Positions 1 through 7,959 of a stretch of DNA of 64,000 bases are shown in pieces (within the stretch, counting starts at the first letter, position 1; each line of letters begins with the position of its first letter). The position numbers were made by a program, and so were the translations under genes. Location: the NCBI RefSeq assembly GCF_010548375.1, contig NZ_JAAGLY010000013.1, positions 124,001-188,000 of the forward strand. Reading direction: 5' to 3'. The stretch comes from Streptomyces sp. SID13726 (GTDB taxonomy: Bacteria; Actinomycetota; Actinomycetes; Streptomycetales; Streptomycetaceae). The notes below the pieces were generated by a model, which made no database searches, had not been told where the DNA came from, and saw nothing but the letters and a program-made list of their open reading frames with translations.

Positions 1-1
1 G

Positions 2-1675
2 GACACCCGCGTCCATGCCCCGGCACCCGGCACCGATCTCCGGAGCCTCCCCGCTCTGCTGCACGGCCGCGAGGGGTCGTACGTGCTCTGGCTCGACGAA
101 CTGGAGGGACACCTCGGCGAACACGGCCTGGACGCGGCGCTGCTGTCCCAACTCGCCGCCCTGCGGGTCCAGGTGCTCGCGACGATGCGGGACGACCTCT
201 ACGACGAGCACCGCTTCGGCGGCGGACCGGCGTCCCGTGTACTCAGCCGGGCGGCGACCGTCGAACTGGACTCCCGCTGGAGCCCGGCGGAACTCGGACG
301 CCTGAAGCAGGCCGCGGCGGCCGACGCCCGCCTGGCCGACGCCGTGAGGTGGCGGGGCGAGCACAGCCTCCCCGAATACCTCGCCGTCGGACCCGAACTC
401 CGGGACCTGTGGCGTCGGGCGGCCCGACCCGGCGGCCCGCATCCCCGCGGCCACCTCCTGGTGCGGGCCGCGATCGACCTGGCGCTGTGCGGGGTCGGCG
501 GGGACATTCCGGGGGCGTTGCTGGAGAAGGTGTGCGGTGCGTACGGCGCCGAGGCGTCGGCGGAGGCCGAGCGGGAGCCGGTGGCGGAGGCGTTCGCCTG
601 GGCGGCGGAGCGGCGGCACGGGGTGACGGGGCTGCTGGTGGGAGGGGAGCAGGGGCCGTGGGGGAGGTACGGGGCGCTTGTGGGAGGGGCCGAGGACAAG
701 TGGGCGTGGCGGGCGTACGGGTCGCTGGTCGCGGACGCTGTGCGGGACTCCCGGCTGCCGGACGTGCCGGTCGCGGTGTGGCGCTGTGCGTTGGAGGGGA
801 CGGGGGATGACGCCTACGTGCACCGCAGGGTCCGCACGGTCCTGCGGGCGGTGTTCGACCCGAGGGCGGAGACCGGTGACCTCGACGCCATGCACATGAT
901 GGGCCTGCTGAGCGAGGACGCGCAGGACGAGGCGACGGCACTGGACTGGTTCCGCCGAGCCGCTGACGCGGGGAAGACGGAGCTTTCGGGACGGGTCGGT
1001 GAGTTGCTGTTCCGCCGGGGGGAGACAGGACAGGCACTCCCCTATCTGCGCACGGCCGCCGAGCACGATCCGACCGGTCATGAGGTCCGGCTGCTCGGCG
1101 AGGCCCATCTGATGCTGGCCGAGCGCTGGCTGGGGCAGGCGGCCGACCGCGGTGACGCGGACGCGGCGCACCAGCTGGGCGATGTGCATCTCGGGCGCGG
1201 TGACATCGACAGGGCGGCCTACTACTACCTGAAGGCCGAGCAGCGGGGGCACGCCCCGGTCGCGAGGAGCGCGGGACTTCTCGCGCTTCTGCGGTGCGAG
1301 GAGGAGACGGCCGAGGTGTATCTGCGGCGCGCGGCGGACGCGGGTGACGTCGCGGCCGCCGACCTGCTGGCGCTCACTCGTTCCATGTCGGGGACGTCGC
1401 AGAGTCTGGAGGGCGCCAGGACGGGCTTCCAGGAGTCGATCGAGCTGCTTCCCCTGAGCTCCGCCCACCTCGGCGCCGTACTCGAGAAGCAAGGGCTCCT
1501 CGACGAAGCCCGCACCCAGTACGAGAAGGCCTACCACCTGGGCGACCCCTACGGTGCCTACCGCCTGGCCGTCCTGCTCCACAGACAAGGCGCCCCCGAA
1601 GAAGCCGCCGCCTGGTCGCGGAAGGCCACCGACCTCGGTCACCCCGCCGCCCCGCCGGATACCGTCAGGGAGTGA
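2..1675 (+). CDS. NTPase/TPR-Sel1 repeat protein, 5' truncated
   Basis: The reading frame is open to the left edge of the window, so the N-terminus lies outside. The visible part begins with a hydrophobic strand ending in LWLDELE, which looks like a Walker B strand with its acidic pair. An alpha-helical linker follows. The C-terminal half (about residues 290 to 550) is a run of TPR/Sel1-type helical repeats such as EATALDWFRRAADAG, AAEVYLRRAADAGD and EARTQYEKAYHLGD. This is the usual layout of a STAND-type ATPase with a protein-binding repeat tail. An internal GTG at 83 could be read as a start but has no ribosome site. The stop overlaps the start of the P450 gene (GTGA), suggesting translational coupling. 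The substrate or signal is unknown. Confidence 0.75.
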   Translation, partial: DTRVHAPAPGTDLRSLPALLHGREGSYVLWLDELEGHLGEHGLDAALLSQLAALRVQVLATMRDDLYDEHRFGGGPASRVLSRAATVELDSRWSPAELGRLKQAAAADARLADAVRWRGEHSLPEYLAVGPELRDLWRRAARPGGPHPRGHLLVRAAIDLALCGVGGDIPGALLEKVCGAYGAEASAEAEREPVAEAFAWAAERRHGVTGLLVGGEQGPWGRYGALVGGAEDKWAWRAYGSLVADAVRDSRLPDVPVAVWRCALEGTGDDAYVHRRVRTVLRAVFDPRAETGDLDAMHMMGLLSEDAQDEATALDWFRRAADAGKTELSGRVGELLFRRGETGQALPYLRTAAEHDPTGHEVRLLGEAHLMLAERWLGQAADRGDADAAHQLGDVHLGRGDIDRAAYYYLKAEQRGHAPVARSAGLLALLRCEEETAEVYLRRAADAGDVAAADLLALTRSMSGTSQSLEGARTGFQESIELLPLSSAHLGAVLEKQGLLDEARTQYEKAYHLGDPYGAYRLAVLLHRQGAPEEAAAWSRKATDLGHPAAPPDTVRE

Positions 1676-2976
1676 CCGACCAGCCCACCTCCGCCCCCAC
1701 TCCCGCCTCCACCCCTGCGGCCCCCACCCCGCCGGCCCCCGAACTCTTCACCTGGGAGTTCGCCACCGACCCCTACCCCGCCTACGCCTGGCTCCGCGAC
1801 CATGCCCCCGTGCACCGCACCACCCTGCCGAGCGGCGTGGAGGCCTGGCTGGTCACCCGGTACGCCGATGCCAAGCAGGCGCTCGCCGACCACCGGCTCT
1901 CCAAGAACCCGGCGCATCATGACGAGCCCGCGCACGCCAAGGGGAAGACCGGGATCCCGGGGGAGCGCAAGGCGGAGTTGATGACGCATCTGCTGAACAT
2001 CGATCCGCCGGACCACACGAGGTTGCGACGGCTCGTCAGCAAGGCGTTCACGCCGAGGAGGGTCGCCGAGTTCGCGCCCCGGGTGCAGGAGTTGACGGAC
2101 CGTCTCATCGACCGGTTCGCGGCGACCGGCTCCGCCGACCTCATCCACGACTTCGCCTTCCCGCTCCCCATCTACGCGATCTGCGACCTGCTCGGCGTCC
2201 CCGAGGAGGACCAGGACGACTTCCGGGACTGGGCGGGCATGATGATCCGGCACGGCGGCGGGCCGAGAGGCGGGGTCGCGCGGTCGGTGAAGAGGATGCG
2301 GGGGTATCTCGCCGAGCTGATCCACCGCAAGCGGGCGGCGCTGCCCGCCGAGCCGGCCCCCGGCGAGGACCTGATCTCCGGGCTCATCCGCGCCTCCGAC
2401 CACGGCGAGCACCTCACCGAGAACGAGGCCGCGGCGATGGCCTTCATCCTGCTGTTCGCCGGGTTCGAGACCACCGTCAACCTCATCGGCAACGGCGTCT
2501 ACGCCCTGCTCACCCACCCCGAACAGCGTGAGAGGCTCCAGCGGTCCCTCGCCGACGGCCGCACCGGCCTGCTGGAGACCGGCGTGGAGGAACTCCTGCG
2601 CTACGACGGCCCCGTGGAGCTGGCCACCTGGCGGTTCGCCACCGAGCCCCTGCGCATCGGCGGACAGGACATCGCGGCCGGCGACCCCGTGCTCGTCGTA
2701 CTCGCCGCGGCGGACCGGGATCCGGAGCGGTTCGCCGATCCGGACATTCTGGATCTGTCCCGCCGTGACAATCAGCACCTCGGTTACGGCCACGGCATCC
2801 ACTACTGCCTCGGCGCCCCGCTCGCCCGGCTGGAGGGCCAGACCGCGCTCGCCACGCTGCTCACCCGGCTCCCGGATCTCCGACTCGCGGTGGATTCAAC
2901 GGAATTGCGCTGGCGCGGCGGACTCATCATGCGCGGATTGCGCACTTTGCCCGTGGAGTTCGAGCCCGTCCGGTAA
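1672..2976 (+). CDS. cytochrome P450
   Basis: A soluble bacterial class I P450 of 434 residues, expected to oxidise a small molecule with electrons from ferredoxin. All diagnostic motifs are present: the I-helix AGFETT (263-268), the ExxR pair E307/R310, and the heme loop GYGHGIHYCLG with cysteine ligand C379. The first 22 residues are a Pro/Thr/Ala-rich tail that precedes the normal fold. The GTG start overlaps the TGA of the upstream TPR protein by four bases, so the two are probably made together. Neighbours give no clue to the substrate. It resembles CYP105/CYP107-type Streptomyces enzymes, but I cannot assign a family number. Confidence 0.93.
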   Translation: MTDQPTSAPTPASTPAAPTPPAPELFTWEFATDPYPAYAWLRDHAPVHRTTLPSGVEAWLVTRYADAKQALADHRLSKNPAHHDEPAHAKGKTGIPGERKAELMTHLLNIDPPDHTRLRRLVSKAFTPRRVAEFAPRVQELTDRLIDRFAATGSADLIHDFAFPLPIYAICDLLGVPEEDQDDFRDWAGMMIRHGGGPRGGVARSVKRMRGYLAELIHRKRAALPAEPAPGEDLISGLIRASDHGEHLTENEAAAMAFILLFAGFETTVNLIGNGVYALLTHPEQRERLQRSLADGRTGLLETGVEELLRYDGPVELATWRFATEPLRIGGQDIAAGDPVLVVLAAADRDPERFADPDILDLSRRDNQHLGYGHGIHYCLGAPLARLEGQTALATLLTRLPDLRLAVDSTELRWRGGLIMRGLRTLPVEFEPVR

Positions 2977-3068
2977 TCGGGGGAGAGATCCGGCGTGCAC
3001 CGGCGCGAAGCCGCTTAAACATGACGCGCCCTCAAGTCTGTGATCTTCACGTGATCTACGCGGCATTA

Positions 3069-3098
3069 ACTTGTGACAAGTGATCGAATCCCTATACG
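3069..3098 (+). promoter_or_regulatory. Putative promoter with overlapping dyad, rpf-like gene
   Basis: TTGTGA (3071-3076) and TATACG (3093-3098) are separated by 16 bases and lie 70 bases before the start at 3168. The -35 box sits inside a perfect 13-base palindrome, ACTTGTGACAAGT (3069-3081), a plausible operator. Seen by eye only. Confidence 0.4.
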
Positions 3099-3167
3099 TT
3101 CACGGACCAGCGCGGTGCCCCGCATCACCCGCCGCGCGGGTCCGTGCAGTCTCGGGAAAGGTCCCCC

Positions 3168-4166
3168 ATGCTCTCCGGGAACGGTCGTCACCGTCGCCCC
3201 CGTCAAGCCCCGGCGCTCCTCGTGGCGGCCGGTGTGACGGGATCCGCCATCGCGATCCCCCTGCTCGCGGCGACGGGTGCCAGCGCCGCCACCGGCTCCA
3301 CCTGGGACCGCGTCGCGGAATGCGAGTCCGGCGGCTCCTGGAGCGAGAACGGCGCCAACGGCTTCTACGGCGGCCTCCAGATGTCCCAGGAGAACTGGGA
3401 GCGCTACGGCGGCCTCGAGTACGCCGAGACCGCCGACCAGGCCAGCCGCAACCAGCAGATAGCCGTCGCCGAGAAGCTGCTCGCGGACCAGGGCATCGCC
3501 GCCTGGCCGACCTGCGGTCTGCTCGCCGGTCTCAGCAAGGACTCCTCCTCGGCCGATGTCGACACCGGCGTGGGGAGCGAGACGCCCTCGGCATCCGGTT
3601 CGTCCGGTTCGTCCAACTCCTCGGGTTCCGACGGCTCGTCCGGCCTGCTCGACTCGCTCGACGGCTCGTCCCCGACGCCGTCGCCGTCGGCCACTCCGTC
3701 CAGCGGAGGCGACAACTCGGCCGAGTCGGGCAAATCGAACTCCGAGGATGCCGAGGGCTCCGGTGACTCCAAGAGCGGCGAGGGTTCCGCGGACTCCAAG
3801 GACACCGCCAAGCCGGACGCACAGCCCTCGGACAGCTCGCCCATAGTGAGCCCAGAAGAGGATGAAGCGGACAAGTCGTGGCAGGAGGGCGGCTCTTCGG
3901 CCCTCGTCGACGTCGGCTCCCTCGGCTCCGGCAAGCACCGCGGCGGCAGCGCCGAGGAGAATGTGACGAAGAGCGCGGACGCCTCCGCCGGCCGTCACGC
4001 GGCCCGCACGTACACGGTCCAGGAAGGCGACTCCCTCGCCTCCATCGCCGACTCCCTTGGCCTCGACGGCGGATGGCGCGCCCTCTACGCCGAGAACAAG
4101 GACCGCATCGGCGTCGACCCGAGCAACATCGTCGCCGGTCAGACCCTGGACACCGGCGCTGAATAG
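3168..4166 (+). CDS. Secreted Rpf-type transglycosylase with LysM domain
   Basis: A predicted cell-wall hydrolase of 332 residues. A twin-basic signal peptide covers about residues 1-41 (arginine-rich start, then an Ala/Leu core ending ATGASA). The Rpf/transglycosylase domain follows (43-120), with catalytic glutamate E53 in ECESGGSW and the conserved tail WPTCG. A long Ser/Gly/Asp-rich disordered linker (about 125-280) leads to a C-terminal LysM domain (TYTVQEGDSLASIAD), which binds peptidoglycan. I chose ATG 3168 because GGAAAGG lies just upstream and the signal peptide begins there; a GTG at 3144 in frame is less likely. It is paralogous to the next gene. Such enzymes cleave peptidoglycan during spore germination and growth. 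Confidence 0.9.
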   Translation: MLSGNGRHRRPRQAPALLVAAGVTGSAIAIPLLAATGASAATGSTWDRVAECESGGSWSENGANGFYGGLQMSQENWERYGGLEYAETADQASRNQQIAVAEKLLADQGIAAWPTCGLLAGLSKDSSSADVDTGVGSETPSASGSSGSSNSSGSDGSSGLLDSLDGSSPTPSPSATPSSGGDNSAESGKSNSEDAEGSGDSKSGEGSADSKDTAKPDAQPSDSSPIVSPEEDEADKSWQEGGSSALVDVGSLGSGKHRGGSAEENVTKSADASAGRHAARTYTVQEGDSLASIADSLGLDGGWRALYAENKDRIGVDPSNIVAGQTLDTGAE

Positions 4167-4268
4167 GGTCGAAAAGCCCAGAAAAACAGGGGTAGTTCAC
4201 GTCACGCTTCGCGCCGAATGTCCGGTTTGGTGAAAGTGTGGGATGAGTCTCAGAAGCCCTGATCGTCT

Positions 4269-4298
4269 TTGAAATTCCGCCGAGCGCGTGTCTACGGT
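4269..4298 (+). promoter_or_regulatory. Putative promoter of the riboswitch-rpfA transcript
   Basis: TTGAAA (4269-4274) and TACGGT (4293-4298) with an 18-base spacer lie directly upstream of the riboswitch. A short hairpin, GCTCGG-CAAC-CCGAGC, starts near 4306. Identified by eye. Confidence 0.35.
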
Positions 4299-4328
4299 CA
4301 TCACCGCTCGGCAACCCGAGCCCCGTCT

Positions 4329-4542
4329 GTCGCAACGCCGAATCCTGCCAGCGGCCGTACGGGAACAGTCGTCGCGTCAAGCGCCGTAGGCAGGAGCGGG
4401 GGACCCAAGGTAAGCGCCGGGCCCAGCAGTTCATGCTGGACCGGCTTGGGGTGAAGCCGCGCAACGGGCCGCAAGGCACCGAGCGTGGCCGGGCAACTCA
4501 ACCGGCCCGAACCCGACAGCTCACCTCGCAGGCGTCGGTGAG
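4329..4542 (+). promoter_or_regulatory. c-di-AMP (ydaO/yuaA) riboswitch
   Basis: The hallmark blocks of the ydaO class occur in order: GCCGAATCCTGCC (near 4338), the complementary GGCAGGAGCGGGGGACCCAA (near 4389), the partner CTTGGGGTGAA (near 4445), the paired GGCCGGGCAAC / ACCGGCCCGAACC, and CCCGACAGCTCACCTCGCAG followed by GGCG. The aptamer ends about ten bases before the start of the second rpf gene, and its ribosome site GAGGGG begins at the edge of the closing stem. In Streptomyces this class is known to control rpfA and other wall hydrolases. c-di-AMP binding is expected to lower expression. Confidence 0.93.
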
Positions 4543-4552
4543 GGGATCCACC

Positions 4553-5245
4553 ATGCTGTTTTCCGGCAAGGGCAAGCACCGTCGTCCGTCCAAGGCCACC
4601 CGCGCCGCCGCGCTCGCCGGCGTCACCGGTGTCGCCATCGCCGCCCCGCTGATGGCGGCCGGCAGCGCCTCCGCCGCCACCGCCTCCGAGTGGGACGCCG
4701 TCGCCCAGTGCGAGTCCGGCGGCAACTGGTCCATCAACACCGGCAACGGCTACTACGGCGGCCTGCAGTTCTCGGCCTCCACCTGGGCCGCGTACGGCGG
4801 CACCGCCTACGCCTCCACCGCCGACCAGGCCAGCAAGTCGCAGCAGATCGCCGTGGCCGAGAAGGTCCTCGCCTCCCAGGGCAAGGGTGCCTGGCCGACC
4901 TGTGGCGTGGGTCTGTCCGGCGCCTCGTACAGCGGTGGCGGCTCGTCCTCCTCGAACTCCGGCTCCTCGAACACGAGCTCCGGCACCAGCAGCCGTTCGA
5001 CCGACGAGCAGAGCGCGTCCCGCTCCTCCGAGCGCCCGGCCGCCAAGAAGACCGTCACCACCCCGACCGGCAAGAAGGTCAAGAAGGGCGACGGCGAGTA
5101 CAAGGTCGTCAAGGGTGACACCCTCAGCGCGATCGCCGAGAAGCACAAGGTCAAGGGCGGCTGGCAGAAGCTGTTCAAGCTGAACAAGGACATCATCGAC
5201 GATGCCGACTTCATCTTCCCGGGCCAGCAGCTGCACCTGAAGTGA
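4553..5245 (+). CDS. rpfA: Resuscitation-promoting factor RpfA-like muralytic enzyme
   Basis: A secreted peptidoglycan-cleaving enzyme of 230 residues. The signal peptide spans about 1-41 (GKGKHRRPSKATR, then a hydrophobic core). The Rpf domain (42-117) carries catalytic E54 in QCESGGNW and ends WPTCG. A Ser-rich linker follows (125-165), then a C-terminal LysM module (about 180-229) starting YKVVKGDTLSAIAEKH. ATG 4553 was chosen over an in-frame upstream ATG at 4433, which lies inside the riboswitch; GAGGGG precedes 4553 by about eight bases. The closely related upstream gene lacks a riboswitch. The riboswitch position and domain order match Streptomyces RpfA. Confidence 0.92.
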   Translation: MLFSGKGKHRRPSKATRAAALAGVTGVAIAAPLMAAGSASAATASEWDAVAQCESGGNWSINTGNGYYGGLQFSASTWAAYGGTAYASTADQASKSQQIAVAEKVLASQGKGAWPTCGVGLSGASYSGGGSSSSNSGSSNTSSGTSSRSTDEQSASRSSERPAAKKTVTTPTGKKVKKGDGEYKVVKGDTLSAIAEKHKVKGGWQKLFKLNKDIIDDADFIFPGQQLHLK

Positions 5246-5324
5246 TACTCAGCTGAACCACAGCGCCCTCACATCCGTGGACCTCATACTGAAGGCCTCG
5301 TGAGGGTCCCCCCGTCCCCACGGG

Positions 5325-5374
5325 CTCCCCGCTCCGGTGCGTGTTCCCCCGTACGCACCGGGGCGGGGCTTTTT
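5325..5374 (+). terminator. Rho-independent terminator after rpfA
   Basis: A 16-bp stem with one G-U pair (arms 5327-5342 and 5353-5368) is followed by CTTTTTG. It separates rpfA from eno. Confidence 0.88.
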
Positions 5375-5517
5375 GTGCGCGCTTGCCGGGCCGTCTTTGT
5401 TCAGTTCAGAAACAATTTACTCTCGGTTTCGTCCACAGGTCGGTCCGCACAGTGGCCGATACCCCGGAGCCGGTTAGGCTCTAGTCGCCAGGCTCACCAT
5501 CCAAGAAGGAGATGCTC

Positions 5518-6798
5518 GTGCCGTCGATCGACGTCGTCGTAGCCAGGGAAATCCTCGACTCGCGAGGCAACCCCACCGTCGAGGTCGAGGTCGGCCTCGA
5601 CGACGGCAGCACGGGTCGTGCCGCCGTCCCGTCCGGCGCCTCCACGGGCGCCTTCGAAGCCATCGAGCTGCGTGACGGTGACCCCAACCGCTACCAGGGC
5701 AAGGGTGTCGAGAAGGCCGTCCTCGCGGTCATCGAGCAGATCGGCCCGGAGCTCGTCGGCTACGACGCCACCGAGCAGCGCCTGATCGACCAGGCGATGT
5801 TCGACCTGGACGCCACCGACAACAAGGGCTCGCTCGGCGCCAACGCCATCCTCGGCGTCTCCCTCGCCGTCGCCCACGCCGCCTCCGAGGCCAGCGACCT
5901 CCCGCTCTTCCGCTACCTGGGCGGCCCGAACGCGCACCTGCTGCCCGTTCCGATGATGAACATCCTTAACGGCGGCTCGCACGCCGACTCCAACGTGGAC
6001 ATCCAGGAGTTCATGATCGCCCCGATCGGCGCGGAGTCCTTCTCCGAGGCGCTGCGCTGGGGCACCGAGGTCTACCACACGCTGAAGAAGGTCCTGAAGT
6101 CGAAGGGCCTGTCCACCGGCCTCGGCGACGAGGGCGGCTTCGCGCCCAACCTGGAGTCCAACCGCGCCGCCCTGGACCTCATCCTCGAAGCGATCAAGGA
6201 AGCCGGTTACATCCCCGGCGAGCAGGTCGCCCTCGCGCTCGACGTCGCCGCCTCCGAGTTCTACAAGGACGGCAAGTACCTCTTCGAGGGCAAGGAGCGC
6301 TCCGCCGCCGAGATGACGGAGTACTACGAGGAGCTGGTCGCGGCCTACCCGCTCGTCTCCATCGAGGACCCGCTGTTCGAGGACGACTGGGCCGGCTGGA
6401 AGGTCCTCACCGACCGCCTCGGCGACAAGGTGCAGATCGTCGGCGACGACCTCTTCGTCACCAACCCGGAGCGCCTGGCCCGCGGCATCGACGACGGCGC
6501 CGCCAACGCCCTGCTCGTCAAGGTGAACCAGATCGGCTCGCTCACCGAGACCCTGGACGCCGTCGAGCTGGCCCAGCGCAGCGGCTTCAAGTGCATGATG
6601 TCCCACCGCTCCGGCGAGACCGAGGACGTCACCATCGCCGACCTCGCCGTCGCCACCAACTGCGGCCAGATCAAGACCGGCGCCCCGGCCCGCTCCGAGC
6701 GCGTCGCCAAGTACAACCAGCTCCTGCGCATCGAGGAGATCCTCGACGACGCGGCGGTGTACGCGGGCCGCAGCGCCTTCCCGCGCTTCAAGGGCTGA
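5518..6798 (+). CDS. eno: Enolase
   Basis: Converts 2-phosphoglycerate to phosphoenolpyruvate in glycolysis; cytoplasmic and Mg-dependent. The 426-residue protein shows family signatures throughout: DSRGNPTVEVEV near the start, SGASTGAFEA, NGGSHADSNVDIQEFM, GLGDEGGFAPNL with a catalytic glutamate, SIEDPLFEDDW with a metal ligand, LVKVNQIGSLTET with the catalytic lysine, and MMSHRSGETED near the end. I prefer GTG 5518 (giving MPSIDVV) to ATG 5512, because AAGGAG at 5506-5511 is six bases from the GTG but touches the ATG. It heads a conserved cluster with divIC, the DUF501 gene and the Ppx/GppA gene. Confidence 0.97.
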   Translation: MPSIDVVVAREILDSRGNPTVEVEVGLDDGSTGRAAVPSGASTGAFEAIELRDGDPNRYQGKGVEKAVLAVIEQIGPELVGYDATEQRLIDQAMFDLDATDNKGSLGANAILGVSLAVAHAASEASDLPLFRYLGGPNAHLLPVPMMNILNGGSHADSNVDIQEFMIAPIGAESFSEALRWGTEVYHTLKKVLKSKGLSTGLGDEGGFAPNLESNRAALDLILEAIKEAGYIPGEQVALALDVAASEFYKDGKYLFEGKERSAAEMTEYYEELVAAYPLVSIEDPLFEDDWAGWKVLTDRLGDKVQIVGDDLFVTNPERLARGIDDGAANALLVKVNQIGSLTETLDAVELAQRSGFKCMMSHRSGETEDVTIADLAVATNCGQIKTGAPARSERVAKYNQLLRIEEILDDAAVYAGRSAFPRFKG

Positions 6799-6841
6799 GC
6801 GGCTTCAAGGGCTGACCCGTACAGGGCCAAGCCTTAGCCAG

Positions 6842-6895
6842 TCGTACGTACGTCCCCGCACCGGTCCCGTACCGTGTGCGGGGACGTACGCACGT
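6842..6895. repeat. Long inverted repeat between eno and divIC
   Basis: A perfect 15-bp inverted repeat (CGTACGTCCCCGCAC at 6847-6861 against its complement at 6876-6890) has a 14-base loop and extends to 18 of 20 pairs. No U-tract follows, so it may be a factor-dependent terminator, an mRNA-stability hairpin or a protein-binding site. Confidence 0.75.
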
Positions 6896-6917
6896 AGAAG
6901 GGGAGGCGGAAGAGCCG

Positions 6918-7394
6918 ATGGCCGTGAAGGACCGGGACCGTTTCTCCACCGCGACCAGGATCAGGCTGCTCGGCGAGCAGACCGCGGCGCGTGTCTACCG
7001 CTCCCAGACCAAACGGCAGGCCCGCCGCTCCCGGCTGACCGGCCGGGCCGCGCTGCTCGCCCTCGTGCTGTGCACGCTGGTGGTGGCGCTGGCGTACCCG
7101 ATAAGGCAGTACGTCTCCCAGCGCGCCGAGGTCGCCGACCTCCAGCGGGAGAAGGCACGGACCGCCGAGCGGGTCGAGAAGCTGCGCGACCTCAAGGCGC
7201 GCTGGCAGGACGACACGTACGCGGAGCAGCAGATCCGGCAGCGGCTGCACTACGTGATGCCGGGGGAGACGGGCTTCGTCGTCGTCGACCCGGACGCGGC
7301 CAAGCAGTCCCGCGCCGACCTCGGAGCCGCCGACCGCCCCTGGTACTCGAACGTCTGGGACGGCGTGGACAAGTCCGACGCCTCCGACCAGTGA
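6918..7394 (+). CDS. divIC: Septum formation initiator DivIC/FtsB family
   Basis: A bitopic division protein of 158 residues. A basic cytoplasmic region (1-38) precedes one transmembrane helix (about 39-60, LTGRAALLALVLCTLVVALAYP). A coiled coil follows (about 65-100, RAEVADLQREKARTAERVEKLRDLK), then a short extracytoplasmic tail. This is the standard DivIC layout; partners are FtsL/DivIB-type proteins at the septum. ATG 6918 gives the canonical cytoplasmic N-terminus, and an in-frame GTG at 6876 falls inside the inverted-repeat hairpin. In Streptomyces, divIC matters mainly for sporulation septa. Confidence 0.9.
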   Translation: MAVKDRDRFSTATRIRLLGEQTAARVYRSQTKRQARRSRLTGRAALLALVLCTLVVALAYPIRQYVSQRAEVADLQREKARTAERVEKLRDLKARWQDDTYAEQQIRQRLHYVMPGETGFVVVDPDAAKQSRADLGAADRPWYSNVWDGVDKSDASDQ

Positions 7395-7422
7395 CCTGAA
7401 GCAGAGAGATACTTCCCGAAGC

Positions 7423-7959
7423 ATGGATACGCCCCCGCCCTCCACCCCGCGCACCGAGCCGACCGACGCGGACGTCGAGGCCTTCAAGCAGCAGCTCGGG
7501 CGGCCGCCGCGCGGACTGCGCGCGATCGCGCACCGCTGCCCCTGCGGACAGCCGGACGTGGTGGAGACGGCACCCCGCCTCCCCGACGGCACGCCCTTCC
7601 CGACGACGTACTACCTGACGTGCCCGCGCGCCGCCTCGGCGATCGGCACCCTGGAGGCGAACGGCGTCATGAAGGAGATGACGGAGCGCCTCCAGACCGA
7701 CCCGGAGCTGGCGAAGGCGTACCGGGCCGCGCACGAGGACTACATCGCCCGCCGTGACGCCATCGAGGTCCTGGAGGGCTTCCCGAGCGCGGGCGGCATG
7801 CCGGACCGGGTCAAGTGCCTGCACGTCCTGGTCGGCCACTCGCTGGCCGCGGGCCCCGGCGTCAACCCGCTGGGCGACGAGGCCATCGCGATGCTGCCGG
7901 AGTGGTGGCGCAAGGGAGCCTGCGTGACCCTCGCCGAGACCGAGGAGAACGCCCAGTGA
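7423..7959 (+). CDS. DUF501 family protein
   Basis: A conserved actinobacterial protein of 178 residues usually found between divIC and the exopolyphosphatase gene, as here. Recognisable blocks are LGRPPRGLRAIAHRCPCGQPDVVET, with a CxC pair, the strand FPTTYYLTCPRAASAIGTLEANGVM, and DRVKCLHVLVGHSLAAGPGVNPLGDEA, which contains conserved Cys and His residues. Its function is unknown; the cysteines and histidines could bind metal. No signal peptide or membrane segment is visible. It starts 28 bases after divIC and its stop overlaps the next start (GTGA), so it is translated with the phosphatase. Confidence 0.88.
   Translation: MDTPPPSTPRTEPTDADVEAFKQQLGRPPRGLRAIAHRCPCGQPDVVETAPRLPDGTPFPTTYYLTCPRAASAIGTLEANGVMKEMTERLQTDPELAKAYRAAHEDYIARRDAIEVLEGFPSAGGMPDRVKCLHVLVGHSLAAGPGVNPLGDEAIAMLPEWWRKGACVTLAETEENAQ

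Noticed and set aside
4433..4552. In-frame upstream ATG extending rpfA
   Set aside because: It lies inside the riboswitch aptamer and would place 40 residues before a perfect signal peptide.
6783..6814. Duplication of GGCTTCAAGGGCTGA at the eno stop
   Set aside because: Only about 15 bases; probably simple slippage with no functional consequence, since the first stop is unchanged.
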